A stretch of 27,763 nucleotides of DNA from positions 1-27,763 of the forward strand of contig CAZCJA010000028.1 in the NCBI GenBank assembly GCA_964499015.1, given 5' to 3'. A program made the position numbers and the translations under genes. Each line of letters opens with the position of its first letter. Within the stretch, counting starts at the first letter, position 1. Positions 7,402 through 14,383 of this stretch are shown one piece after another. The notes below the pieces were generated by a model that saw only the letters and a list, made by a program, of their open reading frames with translations, had not been told where the DNA came from and did no database searches. Source of the stretch: CAZCJA01 sp964499015 (lineage in GTDB: Bacteria > Elusimicrobiota > Elusimicrobia > F11).

Positions 7402-8594
7402 ATGACGACTCCTTTAACGTTTTGAAATTTTTTCAGACGCACGAGCATGTCGTAGAAGCGGCTGTCGCGCGTGACCAATGAGATGCGCACGAACCCTTCC
7501 CCTTCGGAGCCGAAGCCGACGCCGGGCGAGACCGCGATGCCCGTTTCACGGATCAACTTCTCGCAAAACGCCAGCGATCCCATCGATTTATACGCCTCGG
7601 GAATTTCAGTCCACAGATACATGGTCCCTTTCGGCTTCTGCATCTTCCAGCCAAGGGAGGTGAGCCCTTCGTACAAATAGTCGCGGCGGCGCGCGTACGT
7701 TTGCGCCAGCTCATGAGCAAACTCGGGCCAAAGCTCGAGCGCCTTCACGCCGGAGAGCTGAACGAAGCTCGGCGCTCCATAGTCAATATAGGATTTTAGC
7801 TTCTCCAAAGGTCCGAGCAATTTGGCGTCGCCGCAGGCCCAGCCCAGGCGCCAGCCGGCCATGTTGTACGTCTTGGAAAATGAATGGAATTCCAGTCCCA
7901 CCTCGCGCGCCCCCGGAATGTTGAAGAAGCTCGGCGGCTCGTAGCCGTCGAACGCCAACTCCGAATACGCGTTGTCATAGCAGACGAGAATGTCGTACTT
8001 CTTGGCAAAGCGGACGACGTCCTTCAAATAGTTCGGATCGTCGATGGTGGCGGCCGTCGGGTTGTTCGGGTAATTCAGGAAAAATATTTTGGTCGCGCGC
8101 GCGACGTCTTCCGGAATTTTTTCGAGTTCCGGCAAATAATTATTTTTCGCGTTGATCGGGAGAAGATGCGGTTTTCCCGACGCGAGCACCACGCCGAAAA
8201 AATGCACCGGATAGCACGGGTTCGGCACGAGCGCGGTGTCCCCCGGCTCGAGATACGCGTCGCACAAATTGGCGATGCCTTCTTTGGAGCCGATCAGCGC
8301 GCACACTTCTTTCTCCGGATCGAGCGCGACGTCGAAACGTTTCTTCATCCACTCGGCGACCGCTTTCCGGAATTTTTGCATGCCTTTCGCCTGCGGATAA
8401 CCGAACGTGCGCGGATGATGCTGGACCGTGTCGATCAATCGATCGACCACCGGCTGCGGCGTGGGCAAATCGGGGTTGCCCATGGACAGGTCGATCACGT
8501 CCAGATTTTTCGCTTTCGCTTCCTGGGTGAGGACTTTTATCCGGGTAAATATATAAGGAGGCAGATTCTGTAACTTCTTCGCTGGCAGTGGCAT
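7380..8594 (-). CDS. Class I/II PLP aminotransferase (AlaC / LL-diaminopimelate aminotransferase-like)
   Basis: Cytoplasmic fold-type I aminotransferase of 404 residues. Visible landmarks: GNPDLPTP at 39-46, FGYPQAKG near 64-71, the LNYPNNPT segment at 173-180, D207 and Y210 in CYDNAY, the PLP-binding K241 in SFSKTYNMAGWRLG, and an FVRISLV-type arginine near the C-terminus for substrate carboxylate. The sequence resembles the AlaC (alanine/valine-pyruvate) and DapL-like branch; substrate choice is not certain. It is the first gene of the hom-thrC-liv unit, and in other bacteria similar aminotransferases precede hom. The ATG at 8594 lacks a Shine-Dalgarno sequence, and a -10-like TAAACT lies 8 nt upstream. 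Confidence 0.9.
   Translation of the reverse strand: MPLPAKKLQNLPPYIFTRIKVLTQEAKAKNLDVIDLSMGNPDLPTPQPVVDRLIDTVQHHPRTFGYPQAKGMQKFRKAVAEWMKKRFDVALDPEKEVCALIGSKEGIANLCDAYLEPGDTALVPNPCYPVHFFGVVLASGKPHLLPINAKNNYLPELEKIPEDVARATKIFFLNYPNNPTAATIDDPNYLKDVVRFAKKYDILVCYDNAYSELAFDGYEPPSFFNIPGAREVGLEFHSFSKTYNMAGWRLGWACGDAKLLGPLEKLKSYIDYGAPSFVQLSGVKALELWPEFAHELAQTYARRRDYLYEGLTSLGWKMQKPKGTMYLWTEIPEAYKSMGSLAFCEKLIRETGIAVSPGVGFGSEGEGFVRISLVTRDSRFYDMLVRLKKFQNVKGVVIREPKTK
7409..7415 (-). promoter_or_regulatory. Ribosome binding site that points to the ACG start of hom
   Basis: Minus-strand AAAGGAG lies inside the 3' end of the aminotransferase gene, 7 nt before the ACG at 7401-7399. It is one of the better Shine-Dalgarno matches in this operon and has no other start codon at a suitable distance, so it decides the start of hom. 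Confidence 0.6.
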
Positions 8595-8602
8595 AGGCAG
8601 GG

Positions 8603-8608
8603 AGTTTA
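8603..8608 (-). promoter_or_regulatory. Candidate -10 element of the aminotransferase-hom-thrC-liv operon
   Basis: Minus-strand TAAACT ends 8 nt before the ATG at 8594, with no good -35 at 16-18 nt (best is TTCCTA). If used, the mRNA would start within a few bases of the ATG, in line with the absence of an RBS. Confidence 0.35.
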
Positions 8609-8620
8609 TTAACTGGGCGT

Positions 8621-8665
8621 AAAAATAGGAAGCACCGCGAACCCGAGCGGTTCGCGGGGCTTCCT
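8621..8665 (-). terminator. Rho-independent terminator of the HU gene
   Basis: On the minus strand a hairpin with arms AGGAAGC-CCGCGAACC and GGTTCGCGG-GCTTCCT (one mismatch pair, 5-nt loop at 8644-8648) is followed directly by ATTTTTA at 8627-8621. It begins about 20 nt after the HU stop codon. In the opposite direction the U-tract is weak, so it probably works only for HU and insulates the downstream operon. Confidence 0.85.
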
Positions 8666-8685
8666 TGTTAGGTCAAAAAGCGGCG

Positions 8686-8976
8686 TTAGCGGGCAGCGCC
8701 AGAGCTTTTGACGAGCTTCTTCAACGCCAGGCTGGGCTTGAATGAGATCTTGCGCCCCACCGGGATTTGGATGGTCTCGCCCGTTTTGGGGTTGCGTCCA
8801 GGGCGAGCCTTGCGGGACTTCACCTTGAATGTGCCCAATCCGGAAAGAGAGATCTTGCCGCCTTCCGAAATAGTGGCCCGGATGGAGCCGACCAGCGCTT
8901 TAACGGCGCGGACCGCTTCCGACCGGCGAAGACGGGCTTCTCTCGTGACTCTGTCTATGAGTTCGTTTTTCTTCAC
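8686..8976 (-). CDS. HU/IHF-family nucleoid DNA-binding protein
   Basis: A 96-residue histone-like protein. It starts (GTG) MKKNELIDRVTREARL and has the helix-turn region, the SLSGLGTFKVKSRKARPGRNPKTGETIQIP strand-arm region containing the RNPxTG DNA-intercalating arm motif, and a basic C-terminus (FKPSLALKKLVKSS). Length and motif order are standard for HU. The GTG start is supported by a very strong AAGGAGGAG at 8988-8980. The gene is monocistronic, with its own promoter and terminator. HU versus IHF subunit cannot be decided from sequence alone. Confidence 0.93.
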   Translation of the reverse strand: MKKNELIDRVTREARLRRSEAVRAVKALVGSIRATISEGGKISLSGLGTFKVKSRKARPGRNPKTGETIQIPVGRKISFKPSLALKKLVKSSGAAR

Positions 8977-9024
8977 AAACTCCTCCTTAAATAGGACGGT
9001 TTTTACCGCCCCAACAACTCCTTG

Positions 9025-9053
9025 TATTTAAGGTGAGTTTTGAGTGGTTGCAA
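9025..9053 (-). promoter_or_regulatory. Sigma-70-type promoter of the HU gene
   Basis: Minus-strand -35 TTGCAA (9053-9048) and -10 TAAATA (9030-9025) are separated by exactly 17 bp. The predicted start leaves a leader of roughly 40 nt that carries the AAGGAGGAG RBS. Confidence 0.7.
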
Positions 9054-9072
9054 GCCTTTTTTAAAAGAGTTT

Positions 9073-9984
9073 TTAGGGAATCTGGGGAGATTGTAACAGC
9101 GGGTTTTTCAAAACAGCGCGATAAGTCGCGCGGCCTTTGGCGATGTAGGACAAACCGCGGCGGTCATTGACCGCGCGGAACAGTTTTTCGGCTTCATTTA
9201 AATGCGTGTTTGCGTCGCGCACACGGCCGATCATCAGTTCCGCCTGGCTTAGGCTCCACAGCACATACGCCCGCGGCCCTTTGAGATCGAGCGCGCGGTA
9301 CAGTGCGATCGCGCGCTTCATGAACGGAATTCCCAGGCGCGGTTTGTTCTGCATGCGCAGCGCGTTGCCCTGTCCGCAGGAGGAATAAGCGATGCCAAAA
9401 TCGTCTTTTTCTCGACGGAAAATCGCATACGCGCGTTTGTATTCGGCGCCGGATTCTTTGTAGCGGCCGCGCATGCGCAGTGTTCCCCCGAGGCCCGCGC
9501 GGGCGTACGCCTCGCTCGATTTGTCTTTTAATTTTTTGGCGAGGACGAGGCTTGTGCGTAAATTTTTTTCGGCCGGCGCGTAATCTTCGGCGAAGCGCTG
9601 CGTGGTGCCGATGGCCCAATGCACGTAGGCGCGGGCTTCGTGATCGCGCGCGCGTTCGTATGTTTTCAAACAGCGTTTGAACGAGGCGATCGCGGCGCGG
9701 TATTTCCCTTCTCCGCGCAGACAGAGCGCGAGCCCGAGCTGCGAATCGATGTTTTGCGGCTGGATGCGCAGGACTTTCTCGTACCACCGGCGGGCCCAGG
9801 CAAAATCTTCGAGCTGGCGGTGGATGTCGCCCAGCGCATGCGCAGTATCGATCACGCCCAGCGGGTCCTTGGTCTTCTGATAAATGACGTGGGCTTCGAG
9901 GAAGTAGCGCTTCGCCCGGTGAAAGTCCCCCCTGTTTTGGCAAAAAGAGGCCTTTCGCCCGAGAGACTCGGCGCGGGTCAGCAA
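9073..9984 (-). CDS. Tetratricopeptide-repeat protein (start uncertain)
   Basis: About 303 residues of nearly continuous TPR-type helical pairs spaced about 40 residues, for example AKRYFLEAHVIYQKTKDPLG, ARRWYEKVLRIQPQN, AIASFKRCLKTYERARD and SGAEYKRAYAIFRREKDDFG. The longer about-40-residue spacing resembles Rapsyn/MalT-like repeats. No signal peptide or enzymatic domain is seen, so a scaffold or protein-binding role is the most that can be inferred. The open frame continues upstream into rpsI in another frame, where its composition turns to Pro/Ser/Ala-rich shadow sequence; the first real TPR helix begins around 9978. TTG at 9984 is the best start there but has no RBS, and CTG codons at 9993 and 9999 are alternatives. 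It sits directly after rpsI. Confidence 0.7.
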   Translation of the reverse strand: MLTRAESLGRKASFCQNRGDFHRAKRYFLEAHVIYQKTKDPLGVIDTAHALGDIHRQLEDFAWARRWYEKVLRIQPQNIDSQLGLALCLRGEGKYRAAIASFKRCLKTYERARDHEARAYVHWAIGTTQRFAEDYAPAEKNLRTSLVLAKKLKDKSSEAYARAGLGGTLRMRGRYKESGAEYKRAYAIFRREKDDFGIAYSSCGQGNALRMQNKPRLGIPFMKRAIALYRALDLKGPRAYVLWSLSQAELMIGRVRDANTHLNEAEKLFRAVNDRRGLSYIAKGRATYRAVLKNPLLQSPQIP

Positions 9985-10000
9985 ACGATGCAGGGGCAGA

Positions 10001-10399
10001 TTAGCGTTTGGAATGTTGGAAGCGACGACGGGCTTTGGGTTGGCCCGGTTTTTTCCGTTCAACCATACGCGGGTCGCGCGTGAGAAAACCTTCTTTGCGG
10101 AAGGCGGGGCGCTGCGTCGGGTCGATTTCAACAAGCGCGCGGGCGATGCCGAGCTTAATGGCGCCGGACTGGCCGGTAACGCCGCCGCCGGTGACGGTGA
10201 TGTGGAAGTCGTAGCCGGCGGTGTGCTTGTTGGACAACAGAGGTGCGGAGGCATCGGAGCGGGCACGGGTGTGTCCGCCGAAATAGTCGTTGATCGATTT
10301 ATCGTTTATGAGAAGTTGGCCGGTTCCTTTAACAACGCGAACGCGGGCGACGCTTTCTTTGCGGCGGCCGGTGGCCCAGATCGGAAATTCCATGGTCAT
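10001..10399 (-). CDS. rpsI: 30S ribosomal protein uS9
   Basis: A 132-residue uS9. Landmarks: WATGRRKESVARVRVVKGTG at the start, the INDKSINDYFG segment, VTGGGVTGQSGAIKLGIARAL, and a basic tail ending KARRRFQHSKR, where the C-terminal SKR reaches the P-site tRNA anticodon in known ribosomes. It follows rplM with 1 nt between stop and ATG, the near-universal bacterial rplM-rpsI pairing. A second ATG two codons later (MTM) is an alternative start. Confidence 0.97.
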   Translation of the reverse strand: MTMEFPIWATGRRKESVARVRVVKGTGQLLINDKSINDYFGGHTRARSDASAPLLSNKHTAGYDFHITVTGGGVTGQSGAIKLGIARALVEIDPTQRPAFRKEGFLTRDPRMVERKKPGQPKARRRFQHSKR

Positions 10400-10400
10400 A

Positions 10401-10868
10401 TTACGCTCCCACCGCTTGTTTCTCTTTGTTCGCTGCCGCTTCTTTGGCCGCGAAGTGGGCGCCGAACGGATGCGAGTCTTTGCGGAAAACGTGCAGGCGG
10501 GTCATTTGACGCGCGCGCAGGCGGGTCTTCGGAAGCATGCCGCTGACCGCCAGTTCAATGGCGCGGGTCGGTTTCTTTTCCAGGAAGAGGCCGTACGGGG
10601 TGATGGTGTAGCCGCCCGGGTAGCCCGAGTGGCGGAAATCGATTTTTTGGGTCGGCTTATTGTTGCCGGTGATCCGGATGCCTTCGGCGTTGATCACGAC
10701 CACATGGTCGCCGCCGTCCACGTTCGGAGCAAAGGTGGCTTTTCTTTTGCCCGAGAGGTAGCTGGCCGCTTCGGTGGCTAAACGCCCGAGGATCTGGCCT
10801 TTTGCATCGATCAAATGCCAGTTCCGGGAGATGCTTTTTTTCGTTGGGTTGTATGTTTTCGTCGACAT
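10401..10868 (-). CDS. rplM: 50S ribosomal protein uL13
   Basis: A 155-residue uL13 starting MSTKTYNPTKKSISRNWHLID. Landmarks: GQILGRLATEAASYLSGK, the HSGYPGG segment and the RAIELAVSGMLPKTRLRARQM region with the L13 signature. The C-terminal FAAKEAAANKEKQAVGA tail is a little longer than usual. Start at 10868 is chosen by homology; an upstream TTG at 10895 adds only nine non-conserved residues. There is no Shine-Dalgarno before the ATG, and a good promoter ends only 10 nt upstream, so the transcript may be almost leaderless. Confidence 0.96.
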   Translation of the reverse strand: MSTKTYNPTKKSISRNWHLIDAKGQILGRLATEAASYLSGKRKATFAPNVDGGDHVVVINAEGIRITGNNKPTQKIDFRHSGYPGGYTITPYGLFLEKKPTRAIELAVSGMLPKTRLRARQMTRLHVFRKDSHPFGAHFAAKEAAANKEKQAVGA

Positions 10869-10878
10869 AAGAGCGTGG

Positions 10879-10908
10879 TTTCTAGCAATTAACAACCAAT
10901 GGTGTCAA
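10879..10908 (-). promoter_or_regulatory. Promoter of the rplM-rpsI unit
   Basis: Minus-strand consensus -35 TTGACA (10908-10903), 18-bp spacer, and extended -10 TGC-TAGAAA (hexamer 10884-10879). The hexamer ends 10 nt before the rplM ATG, predicting a leader of only about 3-5 nt. It lies in the 50-bp gap after the SurA-like gene, so ribosomal protein expression need not depend on that gene. Confidence 0.6.
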
Positions 10909-10918
10909 TTACTGTTTT

Positions 10919-12094
10919 TTACCCCTTTTTAACATCACTGAAGTCGTGAAGTATTTTGATATCTGCTTTTTTGCGCAGTTCCTGAACAAATTCGTCGTAG
11001 CGTTCCTGGCCGCGGCGCTGATACACATAGTTGGCCAGGTCCAATTTGATGTCTTCATAGCGAAGTTTCTGAGCGGCACGTTTTTCTTCCACTTTCAAAA
11101 GGTGGTAGCCGAACTTGGTTTCAATAATTCCGGAGACTCCCCCCACCGGCAGCTCGAATGCGGCCTTGTCGAATTCAGGGACCATCTGTCCGCGCGTGAA
11201 GAAGCCGAGGTCGCCGCCCGTGTTGGCGCCGGGCCCTTCTGATTTCTTTTTGGCGGTTTCTTCAAAATCGGCCCCGCCGTCGATTTCTTTTTTAATCGCT
11301 TTGATTTTTTCGAGCGCGGCGTTGCGCTTCTTCAAATCTTCGGAGCGCTCGGATTTGATCAGAATGTGGCGCGCGTGCACCGTTTCGCCCAGGCGGTTCT
11401 TGAGCAGCATCACCATTTGACCGATCTCATCCTCGGCTTCCGGCTTAAAATTTTTATCAGTGTATTTCTTCTCGATTTCCGCATAGAGGGATTTGGCCTC
11501 TTTTTCATACTCCGCCGTCAGCTGGCGGTTCTCGTCATCGGGATTGGCCGATTCTTTAAAGGGCGCGGGCACGCGGCGCTTTACTTCCTGGTCGGTCAGG
11601 TTTAAGACCTTGAGTTGGTTTTCGATTTTCTTTTCGAAATCTTTTTCGGACAAGCCCTGGCTGCGCAGTTCCTTTTGGAACTCTTCATTTTCCTTGGGCG
11701 TCAGCGGACGTTCGAATTCTTCTTTGGTCATCTTCGTGCCCGGGTTGCGGGTTTTGAAACGGTTCTTAATCTGAAGGATGCCTTCTTCCGCCTGGCGCTT
11801 CTGAACTTTGATGCCGCGTTTATTGGCTTCCTGCTCGAGCAGCTTCTCTTCCAGCATCTGGTCGAGAAGTTCTTTTTTCTGGGAGGCTTCCCATTCAGGG
11901 GTCACGGGTTCGTCCGGAAGCGCCTGTTTGCGCTGTTCCATATAGCTTTCCCAGTTCTTGTCGAACTCAGACAGGAAGATCGCTTCGCCATTTACCGTGG
12001 CCATGCTCTTGCCGACCACCTGCGAAAACGCGATGGGGGTCAAAAAAACCATGAAGAGGAACAAGGAAACCGGCTTGATGATGGCTTTGGGCAT
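10919..12094 (-). CDS. SurA-like periplasmic peptidyl-prolyl isomerase/chaperone
   Basis: A 391-residue exported protein. A signal peptide (MPKAIIKPVSLFLFMVFLTPIAFSQ) is followed by a SurA_N-type segment with VVGKSMATVNGEAIFLSEFD, a long charged helical region (about 60-230) and a parvulin (PpiC) rotamase domain at about 238-340, including VHARHILIKSE, GADFEETAKKKSEGPGANTGGDLGFF and VSGIIETKFGYHLLKV. One parvulin domain instead of SurA's two, so it may equally be a PrsA-like foldase; a lipobox is not present, which favours a soluble periplasmic form. RBS AGGAGA at 12104-12099 supports the ATG at 12094. Confidence 0.88.
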   Translation of the reverse strand: MPKAIIKPVSLFLFMVFLTPIAFSQVVGKSMATVNGEAIFLSEFDKNWESYMEQRKQALPDEPVTPEWEASQKKELLDQMLEEKLLEQEANKRGIKVQKRQAEEGILQIKNRFKTRNPGTKMTKEEFERPLTPKENEEFQKELRSQGLSEKDFEKKIENQLKVLNLTDQEVKRRVPAPFKESANPDDENRQLTAEYEKEAKSLYAEIEKKYTDKNFKPEAEDEIGQMVMLLKNRLGETVHARHILIKSERSEDLKKRNAALEKIKAIKKEIDGGADFEETAKKKSEGPGANTGGDLGFFTRGQMVPEFDKAAFELPVGGVSGIIETKFGYHLLKVEEKRAAQKLRYEDIKLDLANYVYQRRGQERYDEFVQELRKKADIKILHDFSDVKKG

Positions 12095-12120
12095 ATATTC
12101 TCCTAGTTAAATCTTAAAGT

Positions 12121-12135
12121 AATTGATTATCAATT
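12121..12135. promoter_or_regulatory. Palindrome upstream of the SurA-like gene
   Basis: AATTGAT-T-ATCAATT is a perfect 7+1+7 inverted repeat in the 75-bp gap between asd and the SurA-like gene, about 27 nt before its start codon. On the minus strand it contains GATAAT, a good -10 match. AT-rich palindromes arise by chance, so an operator is only possible. Confidence 0.25.
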
Positions 12136-12169
12136 GTTTTAATTGAAAGTTCTACGTGGAACAGTGAAA

Positions 12170-13183
12170 CTATATCTTTCCCTTTTTGGCCAAAAGCTCG
12201 GCAATTTGGACGGCATTAAGGGCTGCGCCTTTGAGCAAATTGTCCGAAACGACCCATAGAATCAGTCCGTTTTTGGCCACCAAATCTTTACGTATACGGC
12301 CCACGTAGGTAATCGATTGGCCTTCTGCATCGATGGGCATCGGGTAGAGACCTTTGGACGGCTGGTCCACTAGCTTGATCCCGGGGGCCTTCTTAAGCAG
12401 GACTTGGGCCTTTTTGACAGAAAGAGGTTTCTTGGTTTCGATCCACACCGACTCGGAGTGGGAGCGGAACACCGGTACGCGCACGCAGGTGGCGGACACC
12501 GAAATATGGGGAGCATTCATAATCTTCTGGGTCTCACCCACCATTTTCATCTCTTCCTTGGTGTAGCCGTTGTCCATAAAGACGTCGATCTGGGGAACCA
12601 GGTTAAAAGCGATCTGATGGGAGATCTTCTTGGGGGCTGGAATGGGCTTGTTTTGGGCCCAGGCACGGCTCTGGGCCGTGAGATCTTCAATTCCGCGGCC
12701 GCCGGCCCCGGAAACAGACTGGTACGTGGCCACGCGGATGGATTTAATCTGCGCGGCATCGTGAAGAGGCTTTAAGGCCACCACCATTTGAATGGTGGAG
12801 CAATTGGGATTGGCGATAATCTTCGAGCGATTGATTGCGCCCGGGTTGACTTCCGGAACGATCAACGGAATGTTTTTTTCCATGCGCCAGGCGCTGGAGT
12901 TGTCAATCACATACGTGCCGAGTTTGGCGAACTTGGGCGCGTACTGCAGAGAAATCGAGCCACCAGCCGAAAAAAGGGCGACATCAATTCCTGAAAACTG
13001 TTCATTATCAAGTCTTTCAACCGTTATCGACTTGCCATTGAATTTCACCTTGGTTCCAGCCGAACGCTTACTGGCGAAGAGGCGGAGCTGCTTCACCGGA
13101 AATTTGCGCGACTCAAGCATGCGAACCATTTCGAGGCCGACAGCACCCGTGGCACCGACGACAGCGACATTGAATTTTCTCAT
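12170..13183 (-). CDS. asd: Aspartate-semialdehyde dehydrogenase
   Basis: Reduces aspartyl phosphate to aspartate semialdehyde with NADPH, the branch-point substrate for lysine/diaminopimelate, threonine and methionine. The 337-residue protein starts MRKFNVAVVGATGAVGLEM (NADP-binding GATGAVG), has the catalytic Cys128 in NPNCST, SVSGAGGRGIEDL, and the active-site histidine region VFRSHSES. Length is normal for the Gram-positive/archaeal-like asd class (about 330-340). ATG at 13183 follows a GAGG RBS; the longer frame from 13252 adds 23 non-conserved residues. It feeds the hom-thrC unit on the same strand but is transcribed separately. Confidence 0.96.
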   Translation of the reverse strand: MRKFNVAVVGATGAVGLEMVRMLESRKFPVKQLRLFASKRSAGTKVKFNGKSITVERLDNEQFSGIDVALFSAGGSISLQYAPKFAKLGTYVIDNSSAWRMEKNIPLIVPEVNPGAINRSKIIANPNCSTIQMVVALKPLHDAAQIKSIRVATYQSVSGAGGRGIEDLTAQSRAWAQNKPIPAPKKISHQIAFNLVPQIDVFMDNGYTKEEMKMVGETQKIMNAPHISVSATCVRVPVFRSHSESVWIETKKPLSVKKAQVLLKKAPGIKLVDQPSKGLYPMPIDAEGQSITYVGRIRKDLVAKNGLILWVVSDNLLKGAALNAVQIAELLAKKGKI

Positions 13184-13231
13184 AGCATCCTCAAAAAAAT
13201 AATTTTCCACCACATCCATCAACAACTGGGA

Positions 13232-13252
13232 TTGTTCGGCAGGCGGGAACAA
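13232..13252. promoter_or_regulatory. Candidate operator between asd and the ACT regulator
   Basis: TTGTTC-N9-GAACAA is a perfect 6-bp inverted repeat in the 107-bp divergent intergenic region. It lies immediately before the -35 of the plus-strand promoter. AACAACTG also occurs twice as a direct repeat (13221-13228 and 13248-13255). Position suggests a regulator site; no protein is assigned. Confidence 0.35.
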
Positions 13253-13255
13253 CTG

Positions 13256-13284
13256 TTGGCGAGTATATAAAAATATTTTAGTTT
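13256..13284 (+). promoter_or_regulatory. Promoter of the ACT regulator-def-membrane protein unit
   Basis: -35 TTGGCG (13256-13261), 17-bp A+T-rich spacer, -10 TAGTTT (13279-13284) ending 6 nt before the ATG. There is no Shine-Dalgarno, so a leaderless transcript is predicted. Confidence 0.5.
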
Positions 13285-13290
13285 GGCTCT

Positions 13291-13830
13291 ATGGTTAATC
13301 ACTATTTGTTATGGGCCACGGGCGCTGACAAACCCGGTATTGTGGCCGCGGTCACAAAGGCGCTGTTCGATAATGGCTGCAACATCGAAGATTCGTCGAT
13401 GCTGCGACTTGGCTCTGAGTTCGGTATTCTGCTTATTTATTCCTCGCCGCGCCGTTATTCTCTGTCGAGCGCGACCGCGCTGTTTAAAGCGGCCGCCAAG
13501 AAATTCTCGCTGGCCGTCAACGTCAAACCGTTGAGCAAGAAGGAAGCGGCTTTCCGCCCGGCGAAAAAGGGCATGTACCTGGTTTCGCTGCATGGCGCCG
13601 ACCGCCCTGGGCTTGTTTATCAACTCACCGCTTGTTTAGCCAAAAGCAAATTTAACGTCACCGATTTGATGACCCACCGCACCGATGCGGGGACAAAACC
13701 CGGCTATGTGCTGTTTGTCGAGGGGGAATTGCCGAGCAGCCCGGCTCAGCTGGAAAAGGAACTCGCAGCCTTGGCCAAAAAACTTTCCACGAAAATCCAG
13801 ATTCGCCCGCTCGCGGACGAATCGATTTAA
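13291..13830 (+). CDS. Double ACT-domain protein (GcvR-like regulator)
   Basis: A 179-residue protein made of two ACT domains: residues about 3-80 (YLLWATGADKPGIVAAVTKALFDNGCNIEDS) and about 93-170 (MYLVSLHGADRPGLVYQLTACLAKSKFNVTDL). Both keep the ligand-binding GxDxPGxV loop. The two-ACT, no-DNA-binding-domain layout is that of GcvR, which controls the glycine cleavage operon by binding the activator GcvA in E. coli; here neither gcvA nor gcv genes are in the window, so a general amino-acid-sensing role is the safer statement. Divergent from asd. Stop overlaps the def start (TAATG). Confidence 0.85.
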   Translation: MVNHYLLWATGADKPGIVAAVTKALFDNGCNIEDSSMLRLGSEFGILLIYSSPRRYSLSSATALFKAAAKKFSLAVNVKPLSKKEAAFRPAKKGMYLVSLHGADRPGLVYQLTACLAKSKFNVTDLMTHRTDAGTKPGYVLFVEGELPSSPAQLEKELAALAKKLSTKIQIRPLADESI

Positions 13831-14348
13831 TGACCGTCAAAAAAATCCTGCTTTTTCCCGACCCCGTATTGTCCACGCCAAGTGAGGCCGTCGATCCGGC
13901 GGACCCGTCTTTGCTTCTTCTTGTTCAGGATCTCACGGATTCTCTCTACAAAAGCCCTGGCGTGGGCTTGGCGGCACCCCAGATCGGTGTGCTTAAGCAG
14001 GTCAGTGTTATCGACGTCCGTCATCGCAAAACGCCGTCCGCTAAACCGTTTCCCGAAAACCACGGACTGATCGTCCTCATTAATCCGGTTTTAATTGGCG
14101 GCAGCGGCGAACAGATCCCGCGCGAGGGATGCCTCTCAGTGCCGGATCTTTTGGCGAATGTGCGCCGTTATTTGCAAGTCCGGGTGCGCACCCAGGTATT
14201 GGGCGGGGGCGAACGGGAGATCACCGCTGCGGGTTTCGAGGCTTTGGCGTTGCAACACGAAATCGATCATCTAGGCGGTACGCTATTTTTGGATCGCGTT
14301 TTGAATGTAAAAACGGACATTTTTAGACGGAAGAGCCTGGGCCAATAA
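13830..14348 (+). CDS. def: Peptide deformylase
   Basis: Removes the N-formyl group from new proteins; metallohydrolase (Fe/Zn), cytoplasmic. The 172-residue protein has all three family motifs: GVGLAAPQ at 44-51, EGCLS at 99-103 (Cys101 metal ligand) and QHEIDHL at 142-148 (His143 and His147 metal ligands, Glu144 catalytic). Length is standard. The ATG shares one base with the preceding stop, so translation is coupled to the ACT protein. Confidence 0.97.
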   Translation: MTVKKILLFPDPVLSTPSEAVDPADPSLLLLVQDLTDSLYKSPGVGLAAPQIGVLKQVSVIDVRHRKTPSAKPFPENHGLIVLINPVLIGGSGEQIPREGCLSVPDLLANVRRYLQVRVRTQVLGGGEREITAAGFEALALQHEIDHLGGTLFLDRVLNVKTDIFRRKSLGQ

Positions 14349-14383
14349 TCAATAGTAGAATGAGCGTCCCGAACGGAGGAAAA

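Noticed and set aside
7884..8573. 229-codon open frame on the plus strand
   Set aside because: Exactly antisense to the aminotransferase, His/Arg/Val-rich with no domain; typical shadow frame of a G+C-rich gene.
13184..13252. Longer asd with 23 extra N-terminal residues
   Set aside because: The extra residues come from the intergenic region, precede the conserved MRKFNVAVVGATG start, and the GAGG RBS fits 13183.
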